A DNA stretch of 5,908 nucleotides, from NCBI GenBank assembly GCA_014377905.1, contig JACMOQ010000258.1:1-5908 (forward strand), written 5' to 3'. The notes below the pieces were generated by a model. It searched no databases. It was not told the origin of the DNA and saw only the letters and a program-made list of their open reading frames with translations. The stretch comes from Acetobacteraceae bacterium. GTDB taxonomy: Bacteria; Pseudomonadota; Alphaproteobacteria; Acetobacterales; Acetobacteraceae. A program made the translations under genes and the position numbers. Within the stretch, counting starts at the first letter, position 1; every line of letters starts with the position of its first letter. Shown here piece after piece: positions 1-5,567 of the stretch.

Positions 1-528
1 CCAGGTTCACCCACCCCGCCGGGAGCGACGCCTGGTATGACGACGCCTGGGAACGTGCCGCCGGTGGTGTCGGTGCCCCCAGCTACGATCACACCGCAGG
101 CAGTGAGGCCGGGTGTGCCGGCGTCCGGCAACGCCCCGCCGGCGGGGCCCGTGCCGCCAGGTTCGCCGACCCCGCAGGGAGCGACGCCTGGTATGCGGTC
201 GCCTGGGAACGCTCCGCCGGTGGTGCCGGTGCCCCCAGCAACGCCCACGCCGCCTGCGGCAAATCCAAGTTTGCCGGCGTTTGGTAACGTTCCGCCAGTG
301 GTGCCAGTGCTTCCAGCTACGCCCACACCGCAGGCAGCGAAACCAAGTGTGCCGGTGCCTAATAACACTTCGCCAGTGGTGCCCGTGCCCCCAGCTACAC
401 CCCCGCCGCAGGCAGCGAAGCCAAGTGTGCCGGTGCCTAATATCGCTCCGTCAGTGGTGCCCGTGCCCCCGGCTACACCCACGCCGCAGGCGGCCAGGCC
501 AGGTGGCCCGGGGCCGGGTAACGCGCCA
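1..528 (+). repeat. Tandem 78-bp (26-residue) coding repeats
   Basis: Complete units begin at 49, 127, 205, 283, 361 and 439. A partial unit lies before them (1-48) and a decayed one after (517-528). Each complete unit is exactly 78 bases, a multiple of three, so gain or loss of units changes protein length without a frameshift. The units at 283, 361 and 439 are the most alike (shared stretches around gcagcgaa-ccaagtgtgccg and ccagctac), suggesting recent duplication. The stretch 1 to about 87 closely resembles 157 to about 243, an offset of 156 bases, which points to an older two-unit duplication. The variant carrying Gly-Ala-Thr-Pro-Gly-Met is seen only at about 22-39 and 178-195. Confidence 0.9.
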
Positions 529-927
529 ATTGCCGCGCCGACACCGCCTGTGGTCCCGGTGCCGAAACCCGTGACCTCAGCGCCGGCCCCAACCGTCCCT
601 GCCCCCCCGGTGGTGACGCCACCCCAGGCCAATAAACCGGACAGACCCGCCCCCGAGCCACCTAAACCTGCGGTTCCGGCGCCCTCACGTCCAAATCAGC
701 CGAGCAGCCCCGCACCCGAAGTCGCAAAGCCAGTTGTGCCTGTGCCGCCAGCGATAATTGTGCCCCCGCCCCAACCGGTCCCTGTGCCGCCGGTTGTTGC
801 ACCCGCACCCGCGCCCCCGCAGGTGCAGCCTACGCCTCCCGCCCCGCCGGCCGCAGTGCGACCGGTCCCACCGAAAAACCCGCAGGCGGATGATGGCAAT
901 AACACCGATACGAAGCCGAAACCGTAG
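1..927 (+). CDS. Proline-rich repeat protein, 5'-truncated by window edge
   Basis: The reading frame is open from base 1 to a TAG stop at 925-927, giving at least 308 residues. The protein is almost entirely Pro, Val, Ala, Thr and Gln, and I see no recognisable catalytic or binding domain. Residues encoded by 1-516 form 26-residue repeats of the type G-N-x-P-P-V-V-P-V-P-P-A-T-P-T-P-Q-A-A-x-P-S-V-P. The rest (517-870) is irregular PVPP/PAPP-rich sequence, ending in a short polar tail rich in Asp, Asn and Lys. The ATG at 37 is unlikely to be the start: the same Ala-Thr-Pro-Gly-Met string recurs one double unit later at 193, so this Met belongs to the repeat and the frame continues upstream. Such sequences usually form extended, rigid, polyproline-like spacers in envelope or secreted proteins, but the N-terminus that would show a signal peptide is missing. 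It converges on the P450 operon and is probably unrelated in function. I do not recognise the gene. Confidence 0.72.
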   Translation, partial: PGSPTPPGATPGMTTPGNVPPVVSVPPATITPQAVRPGVPASGNAPPAGPVPPGSPTPQGATPGMRSPGNAPPVVPVPPATPTPPAANPSLPAFGNVPPVVPVLPATPTPQAAKPSVPVPNNTSPVVPVPPATPPPQAAKPSVPVPNIAPSVVPVPPATPTPQAARPGGPGPGNAPIAAPTPPVVPVPKPVTSAPAPTVPAPPVVTPPQANKPDRPAPEPPKPAVPAPSRPNQPSSPAPEVAKPVVPVPPAIIVPPPQPVPVPPVVAPAPAPPQVQPTPPAPPAAVRPVPPKNPQADDGNNTDTKPKP

Positions 928-942
928 GCCGGACTACCGGCC
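927..942 (+). other. Small perfect hairpin at the stop codon of the proline-rich gene
   Basis: GGCCGG (927-932) and CCGGCC (937-942) are perfect inverted repeats around an ACTA loop, and the first base is the last base of the TAG stop. No T-run follows, so by itself it is not a classical terminator. It could protect the mRNA 3' end or act with the larger hairpin at 976-1011. A six-base GC-rich palindrome can occur by chance in such DNA. Confidence 0.35.
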
Positions 943-975
943 GTGGTCATCCCACCGCCGGAGATCGACCCAATA

Positions 976-1011
976 AAAAAGGGCCATCGCGATGTCGCGA
1001 TGTCCCTTTTT
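976..1011. terminator. Bidirectional rho-independent terminator
   Basis: Two 17-base arms (976-992 and 995-1011) pair at 16 of 17 positions. The only mismatch is C984 opposite T1003, and the formal loop is two bases (in practice a tetraloop is likely). The stem runs A5-GGG-x-CATCGCGA against TCGCGATG-x-CCC-T5. Read rightwards, it ends in five T residues after the proline-rich gene (48 bases past its stop). Read leftwards, the A-run at 975-980 becomes six U residues just after the P450 stop (22 bases past it). It lies exactly between two convergent genes, so it most likely ends both transcripts. Confidence 0.88.
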
Positions 1012-1033
1012 CATCAGCAGACGGTACCCAAGC

Positions 1034-2287
1034 TTACCCCGAAATAATCACCGGCAGATCCTCAATTCCATGCACGAAGGACGAGAACACCCGCGTCTCC
1101 GGTCCAACCACGTCGATCCTGTCGAAGCGTTTAAGGATTTCTTCCCAGACGATCTTCAGCTGCATTTCCGCCAACCGATTGCCAACGCAGCGATGGATGC
1201 CAAAACCAAAAGACAAATGCTGGCGCGGGCGTTTGCGGTCGATGATGAATGCGTTCGGGTTTTCGATCGCGGTATCGTCTCGGTTGCCCGAGCAATACCA
1301 CATTACAACCTTGTCGCCTTTCTTAATCACCTTGCCGCCGATTTCCTGGTCTTCCAACGCGGTGCGCCGCATGTGTGACAAGGGGGTCTGGTAGCGGATG
1401 ATTTCCGGCACCGCGCTGTCGAGCAAAGCTGGATTGGCCTTCAGCTTGGCGAACTGGTCGGGATTGCGGTGCATGAACAGCACGCTGCCCGACATCGAAT
1501 TGCGCGTCGTATCATTGCCGCCGACGATAAGCAGAATAAGGTTCCCCAGGAACTGATCCGGCGTCATGTTTCTGGTGGCCGGGGAATGCGCCATCATCGA
1601 TAGCAGATCGGGCTGCATGTCGGCGTTGACCCGTTCGTTCCACAGCCGGGTAAAATAGGCGAGGCATTCGGCAAGGATTTCTTCGCGTTCTTCCTCGGTC
1701 TTTACCACGCCGGCAGCAATATCGGCGGTCGCTACATCGGACCACCGGGTCAGCAAGTGGCGATCTTCCCAGGGAAAGTCGAACAGGATCGCCAGCATCT
1801 GGGTGGTGAGCTCGACTGAAACTTTTTCGACCCAGTTGAACTTTTCGCCGCGCGGCAGATTATCCAGCACCTTGCCGGCGCGTTCACGGATGCCGGCTTC
1901 CATGCGGGCAAGGTTCTGCGGCGCGACGATCGGGCTGACCGCCTTGCGCTGATCGTCATGGCGTGGCGCGTCCATGGCGATGAAGCTTTCGCGTCTTACT
2001 TCCGGACGGCGGTCGCGGATGGTTATTCCGCCGAACTCGGAGGCCGACGAAAACACTTTGTTGTTCGAATCAACCGCCACAATGTCGTTATATTTGGTAA
2101 TCGACCAATACGGGCCAAACTGACTGTCGGCGCAGTAATGTACCGGGTCTTCCCGCCGCAGCCGCTCGAAATATGGCAGATGCAGTTGGTTCTGGAACAG
2201 CCGCCCCTGGCTCACGTCGATCTTGTCGAGCGGCAGGGAATAGGCTTCGTGGTCGGTCAGGCCGAGGGGGGCGGGGGCGTCATTCAT
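1034..2287 (-). CDS. cyp153: Cytochrome P450, CYP153 family (terminal alkane/fatty-chain hydroxylase)
   Basis: This is a soluble 417-residue bacterial P450 with no membrane anchor. Numbered from the ATG, it has the C-helix His110-x3-Arg114 pair that contacts the haem, the I-helix oxygen-activation motif GGNDTTR (256-262), the K-helix ExxR motif (Glu295, Arg298) and the haem loop FGFGIHRCVG (360-369) with ligand Cys367. The GGNDTTRNS I-helix, the TPLSHMRRTALED segment and the RQHLSFGFGIHRCVGNRLAE region match my memory of CYP153A enzymes such as CYP153A6. The family hydroxylates the terminal carbon of medium-chain alkanes and can act on other aliphatic chains. Electrons should come from the ferredoxin and reductase encoded just upstream in the same operon. 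The frame also offers a TTG at 2296, but it abuts the Shine-Dalgarno sequence, so the ATG at 2287 is preferred. Two 60-base lines sampled here are 53-55% GC, against 63-70% for two sampled in the dehydrogenase gene, perhaps a sign of separate origin. The exact substrate cannot be read from sequence. Confidence 0.95.
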   Translation of the reverse strand: MNDAPAPLGLTDHEAYSLPLDKIDVSQGRLFQNQLHLPYFERLRREDPVHYCADSQFGPYWSITKYNDIVAVDSNNKVFSSASEFGGITIRDRRPEVRRESFIAMDAPRHDDQRKAVSPIVAPQNLARMEAGIRERAGKVLDNLPRGEKFNWVEKVSVELTTQMLAILFDFPWEDRHLLTRWSDVATADIAAGVVKTEEEREEILAECLAYFTRLWNERVNADMQPDLLSMMAHSPATRNMTPDQFLGNLILLIVGGNDTTRNSMSGSVLFMHRNPDQFAKLKANPALLDSAVPEIIRYQTPLSHMRRTALEDQEIGGKVIKKGDKVVMWYCSGNRDDTAIENPNAFIIDRKRPRQHLSFGFGIHRCVGNRLAEMQLKIVWEEILKRFDRIDVVGPETRVFSSFVHGIEDLPVIISG

Positions 2288-2296
2288 GGTAATCAA

Positions 2297-2302
2297 TCCT
2301 CC
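2297..2302 (-). promoter_or_regulatory. Ribosome binding site deciding the P450 start
   Basis: On the minus strand GGAGGA lies nine bases before the ATG at 2287, an ideal spacing. It directly touches the alternative TTG at 2296, leaving no room for initiation there. This supports the shorter protein beginning Met-Asn-Asp. Confidence 0.8.
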
Positions 2303-2310
2303 AGGGAATG

Positions 2311-2337
2311 CCGCGGCCGGTTACCCCCGGCCTGCGG
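2311..2337 (-). other. GC-rich hairpin between ferredoxin and P450 genes
   Basis: CCGCGGCCGG (2311-2320) pairs with CCGGCC-T-GCGG (2327-2337) to give ten base pairs, nearly all G-C, with one bulged base (2333) and a six-base loop. It sits in the 67-base gap after the ferredoxin stop and ends nine bases before the P450 ribosome binding site. No U-run follows in the direction of transcription, so it is not an obvious terminator. It may be an RNA processing or stability element that sets the ratio of ferredoxin to P450. Function is inferred only from position. Confidence 0.45.
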
Positions 2338-2354
2338 GTTGGAACAGTTCTCGA

Positions 2355-2675
2355 TCAGTGTTGCCCATCTGGCATGTGGACGACAAGTCCGTCATGCGCC
2401 GCGGTGATTTCGATCTGGCAGGACAGGCGGGAATTCGGCTTCACTTCGGCGGCAAAGTTGAGCATCGCGACTTCAGCCTCGTTGCGGGTGCCGGTTTTGG
2501 CTTCCCATTCCGGGGCAACAAAAACATGGCAGGTCGCGCAGGCGCAGGCGCCGCCACAATCGGCATCAATCCCGGGGACGGAATTATCCACGGCTGCTTC
2601 CATCAGGCTTTTGCCAATCACGGCTTCGACCGTGTGGGCGGTGCCATTATGTTCGATGAACGTCACGTGCGGCAT
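2355..2675 (-). CDS. [2Fe-2S] ferredoxin, adrenodoxin/putidaredoxin type
   Basis: This 106-residue soluble electron carrier should shuttle single electrons from the reductase (next gene upstream) to the P450 (next gene downstream). The cluster ligands follow the adrenodoxin-type pattern: Cys40-x5-Cys46-x2-Cys49 within CGGACACATCH, and Cys86 in the LSCQIEI strand near the C-terminus. Cys44 is an additional, non-ligand cysteine inside the loop, common in bacterial members. Length and layout match vertebrate-type P450 ferredoxins of about 105 residues; they do not match plant-type ferredoxins, which use C-x4-C-x2-C. An AAGGAA ribosome binding site at 2682-2687 lies six bases before the ATG, itself in the 26-base gap after the reductase stop. 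The gene ends in TGA, followed by a 67-base gap with a hairpin before the P450. Confidence 0.96.
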   Translation of the reverse strand: MPHVTFIEHNGTAHTVEAVIGKSLMEAAVDNSVPGIDADCGGACACATCHVFVAPEWEAKTGTRNEAEVAMLNFAAEVKPNSRLSCQIEITAAHDGLVVHMPDGQH

Positions 2676-2701
2676 TTTTATTTCCTTAGCGTTGTTGCAG
2701 G

Positions 2702-3931
2702 TCAGACAGTTAAGTCCTTCATAGCGACCGACATATCACAAATTTGTGCGGGTGCCAGTTTACGGTCTTTGGCGATCAACAGCCGCCCGGCCATGAAGGC
2801 ATCGGCCATGTTCACCGCTTCAACCGCGCGAAGGTGATTATCGTCGGTCATATGGAACACCGCAAATGACTCGGTGGCGGGGTCGCCGCGCACCACAGTA
2901 TGAGTGGCGCCAAAATTTAGCCCGACGATTTGCAGTTTAAGGTCGAATTGGTCCGACCAGAACCACGGCACTTCCGGTGCCGCCAGGGCGCGGCCGCAAA
3001 TGCTGGCAGCGGCCTGGCGCGCTTGTTCAAGCGCGTTGGGCACCGATTCGAGCCGGAAATCACGCCCATAATGCGGCAGCGGCCGCCAGGTGCAGTCTCC
3101 GATCGCGAACACTGATGGGTCGGACGTGCGGGCCGCCAGATCGACGGTGATGCCGAGGTCGCAGGTGATCCCCGCGGCCTGAGCAAGTTCGATATTGGCC
3201 ACCGCGCCCACGCCCACCAGTGCCACATCGCACGCGATAAGCCGGCCATCGCCCAGACGCACGCCGGTGATCCTGCCGTCTACGCCTTCCAGCGCCGCGA
3301 CCTGGGCGCTGAGCTCGATCACCACGCCGCGCCTTCTATGCGCAACCTGATAGGCTTCCGATAATTCCACCGAGGCCACCCGTGCCAGCACCCGATTTTC
3401 GCGCTCGATCACCGTAACGGTGGCCCCCAGCGCGGTTGCTGATGCGGCTGCTTCAAGGCCGATATAGCCACCACCGACCACCGCCAGCCGTTTGCCCGGC
3501 CCCAACGCTGCTTTTAATTGGTCAGCATCGGCGGCGCTGCGCAATTCCAGCACGCCGGCGAGCTCCATGCCGGGGATTGGCAAACGTCGGGCGCGCGCGC
3601 CGGTGGCCAGGATCAACCAGTCATAGCCAAACGTGTCACCGGTATCGGTGGCAACGGTCTTGGCGCCGGTATCGATTGCCGTCACCGTGGTCGCAAGCCG
3701 CAGATCGATATTGGCCTTGGCGTAAAACGCCGGCGGGCGCAGCGCGAGGGACGCCGCATCGGCCTCCCCCTTCAGCCAGGCTTTCGATAAAGGCGGCCGT
3801 TGGTAGGGTGCAAGCGGCTCGGTCCCGATGACCATGATCGTGCCCTTGAAGCCATATTGCCGCAAGGTCGCGGCAACTGCGCCGCCGCCATGGCCTGCAC
3901 CGACGATGATGACGCGGTCGGTTTCGGCCAT
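2702..3931 (-). CDS. FAD-dependent NAD(P)H:ferredoxin reductase (P450 class I reductase)
   Basis: This 409-residue flavoprotein belongs to the putidaredoxin-reductase/BphA4 family and passes electrons from NAD(P)H through FAD to the ferredoxin. The N-terminal FAD-binding fold shows Gly11-x-Gly13-x2-Gly16, then YQRPPLSK (43-50) and the ATG motif (109-111). The central NAD-binding fold shows Gly153-x-Gly155-x2-Gly158. Glu176 at the end of its second strand suggests NADH rather than NADPH. The second FAD contact is VFAIGDC (274-280), followed by SVPNALEQA (296-304) and the C-terminal PWFWSDQFDLKLQIVG segment (322-337) typical of the dimer/partner-binding domain. The length is normal for the family. 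Its ATG follows the dehydrogenase stop by a single base (TGA-A-ATG) with no strong ribosome binding site, so it is probably translated by coupling. The ferredoxin gene begins 26 bases after its stop. Confidence 0.95.
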   Translation of the reverse strand: MAETDRVIIVGAGHGGGAVAATLRQYGFKGTIMVIGTEPLAPYQRPPLSKAWLKGEADAASLALRPPAFYAKANIDLRLATTVTAIDTGAKTVATDTGDTFGYDWLILATGARARRLPIPGMELAGVLELRSAADADQLKAALGPGKRLAVVGGGYIGLEAAASATALGATVTVIERENRVLARVASVELSEAYQVAHRRRGVVIELSAQVAALEGVDGRITGVRLGDGRLIACDVALVGVGAVANIELAQAAGITCDLGITVDLAARTSDPSVFAIGDCTWRPLPHYGRDFRLESVPNALEQARQAAASICGRALAAPEVPWFWSDQFDLKLQIVGLNFGATHTVVRGDPATESFAVFHMTDDNHLRAVEAVNMADAFMAGRLLIAKDRKLAPAQICDMSVAMKDLTV

Positions 3932-3932
3932 T

Positions 3933-5420
3933 TCAGCGGCCGATTTGCGGCATAGTGAACTCGGCGCCCGGATTGGCGCCCCAGCGCTGGGTGATTGCTT
4001 TCATCCGGGTGTAAAAGCGCATCCCTTCCGGGCCGTGCATGTGGTGATCGCCATAAAGTGACGCTTTCCAGCCGCCGAAACTGTGGAACGCCGCCGGCAC
4101 CGGGATCGGCACGTTGATGCCGACCATGCCGATCTTGATGGCGCTGGCGAAATTGCGGGCGGCCCCACCATCGGCGGTGAATAGCGCGGTGCCATTGCCG
4201 AAGCGATGGTCATTGATCAGTGTGACCGCATCGCCGAGCGTCTTGGCCCGCACCACGGCGAGCACTGGCCCGAAGATTTCCTCCTGATAGATCGTCATGT
4301 CAGCGGTCACGTTGTCGAACAGCGAGCCGCCGATGAAGAAGCCATTTTCGTAGCCTTGCAGGCTCAACCCGCGCCCGTCGACGACCAGCTTGGCGCCCTC
4401 GGCCAAGCCTTTGTCGACATAGGCGTGCACTTTCGCACGATGCTCACCAGTGACCAGTGGGCCCATTTCGGCTTCCTTGTCGGTGCCTGGCCCGACTTTG
4501 AGCGCGCGGACGCGGGGGGCAAGCTTTGCGATCAGCCGATCGCCGACATCGCCGACCGCCACGGCGACCGAGACCGCCATGCAGCGTTCGCCGGCACTGC
4601 CATAGGCCGCCCCCATTAGCGCATCGACTGCGCCATCGAGGTCGGCATCGGGCATCACCACCAGATGGTTCTTGGCACCACCCAGCGCCTGCACCCGCTT
4701 GCCGGCGCTGGTTCCCCGACGATAAATCGTCTGCGCAATTGGGGTCGAGCCGACAAAGCTGATCGCTTCCACGCCTGGGTGATCCAGAAGCGCCTCGACC
4801 GCCTCACGCCCGCCTTGCACGACCTGGAACACGCCGGGCGGCAGGCCGGCCTCGGTCAGCAATTCGGCCAGCACCAGGCTCGCCGACGGGTCTTTTTCCG
4901 ATGGCTTCAGAATGAAGCAATTGCCGCAGGCCAGCGCCACCGGCAGCATCCATAGCGGAACCATGACCGGGAAGTTGAACGGGGTGATGCCCGCGACGAC
5001 GCCTAACGGCTGGCGCATCGTCCAGGCGTCAATTCCGGTCGCCACGGCTTCGGTGAACTCGCCTTTCAGCAGATGCGGAATACCGCAGGCGAATTCGACG
5101 ACTTCGATCCCGCGTTGGATTTCGCCCTCCGCGTCCGACAGCACCTTGCCATGTTCGGCGGTGATGATGGCGGCGAGGCGCTTGGTGTTGGCTTCCAGCA
5201 ATTCCTTGAATTTGAACATCACCCGCGCGCGGCGCAACGGTGGGGTGGCGGCCCAGGCCGGGAAGGCGGCATTGGCGGCGGCAACCGCCTGATCGACCAG
5301 ATCGGCCCCGCCAAGGGTCACGTGGCCAGAAATTTCACCTGTGGCGGGATTAAACACCGGCTGGGTGGGACCAGCGGAGGCGAATGCTCGACCGCCGATG
5401 AAATGACCGATATGCGACAT
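3933..5420 (-). CDS. mmsA: CoA-acylating (methyl)malonate-semialdehyde dehydrogenase, MmsA type
   Basis: This 495-residue ALDH-superfamily enzyme is the first gene of the operon. The known family reaction is methylmalonate (or malonate) semialdehyde + CoA + NAD+ to propionyl-CoA (or acetyl-CoA) + CO2 + NADH. Visible motifs are PFNFP with the oxyanion Asn149, LKPSE with Lys172, the catalytic Cys280 in GSAGERCMA and EIFGP (381-385). The usual ALDH general-base Glu is replaced by Ala245 in the QALGGAKNH segment, a mark of CoA-acylating MMSDH enzymes, which avoid hydrolysis. By alignment with ALDH2 numbering, Arg103 and Arg279 correspond to Arg124 and Arg301, described in the Bacillus enzyme as holding the substrate carboxylate; both are present. 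A GGAGA ribosome binding site (5428-5432) lies seven bases before the ATG. It is tightly coupled to the reductase gene, so it probably serves the P450 pathway, although valine, thymine or inositol catabolism is the usual role of the family. Confidence 0.9.
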   Translation of the reverse strand: MSHIGHFIGGRAFASAGPTQPVFNPATGEISGHVTLGGADLVDQAVAAANAAFPAWAATPPLRRARVMFKFKELLEANTKRLAAIITAEHGKVLSDAEGEIQRGIEVVEFACGIPHLLKGEFTEAVATGIDAWTMRQPLGVVAGITPFNFPVMVPLWMLPVALACGNCFILKPSEKDPSASLVLAELLTEAGLPPGVFQVVQGGREAVEALLDHPGVEAISFVGSTPIAQTIYRRGTSAGKRVQALGGAKNHLVVMPDADLDGAVDALMGAAYGSAGERCMAVSVAVAVGDVGDRLIAKLAPRVRALKVGPGTDKEAEMGPLVTGEHRAKVHAYVDKGLAEGAKLVVDGRGLSLQGYENGFFIGGSLFDNVTADMTIYQEEIFGPVLAVVRAKTLGDAVTLINDHRFGNGTALFTADGGAARNFASAIKIGMVGINVPIPVPAAFHSFGGWKASLYGDHHMHGPEGMRFYTRMKAITQRWGANPGAEFTMPQIGR

Positions 5421-5567
5421 TGCTTGCTCTCCGTTCTGGCCCGCCAGTGGCCCGGCGTGACCTATCCTTAACCAAACCCCATGTGCCGCATTCCGCCGTG
5501 CTGTGCTAGATGCCTCGGGTCAACAGAGAGGCAACTGGGGGCCAACCGGCGCGGGAGAGTGAGTTCG
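5421..5567. promoter_or_regulatory. Divergent intergenic region, presumed promoter(s) of operon and TRAP gene
   Basis: This 147-base gap separates two divergently transcribed genes and must hold their promoters if each is the first gene of its unit. I found no convincing -35/-10 pair on either strand. A TAGATG at 5507-5512 is a possible weak -10 for the rightward gene, without a good -35. A short inverted repeat, CTGGC-CC-GCCAG (5436-5447), lies just upstream of the dehydrogenase ribosome binding site, but five-base arms are weak evidence for an operator. No regulator gene is present in the window. Confidence 0.5.
5553..5558 (+). promoter_or_regulatory. Ribosome binding site deciding the TRAP binding protein start
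   Basis: GGGAGA lies nine bases before the ATG at 5568. An in-frame GTG at 5559 immediately adjoins it and is too close to be used, so the ATG start is preferred. Either choice keeps the twin-arginine motif near the N-terminus. Confidence 0.65.

Noticed and set aside
1..528. CRISPR-like array
   Set aside because: The repeats are contiguous in-frame coding units without spacers.
113..574. A 153-codon arginine/cysteine-rich open frame over the repeats
   Set aside because: A 78-bp GC-rich repeat is a multiple of three, so any stop-free alternative frame stays open in every copy. Its composition (Arg, Cys, Trp, Gln) is typical of a shadow of proline codons.
37..927. ATG at 37 as the true start of the proline-rich gene
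   Set aside because: The Ala-Thr-Pro-Gly-Met string and the preceding GGGAG recur in the repeat at 193, so both are repeat content; the frame stays open to base 1.
1023..1035. Adjacent GGTACC and AAGCTT sites resembling a cloning polylinker
   Set aside because: AAGCTT includes part of the P450 stop region and the flanks continue as natural sequence (terminator on one side, P450 C-terminus on the other); chance is the simpler explanation.
992..1378. A 128-codon plus-strand open frame antisense to the P450 C-terminus
   Set aside because: It starts inside the terminator stem and lies opposite a conserved P450 gene; no family features.
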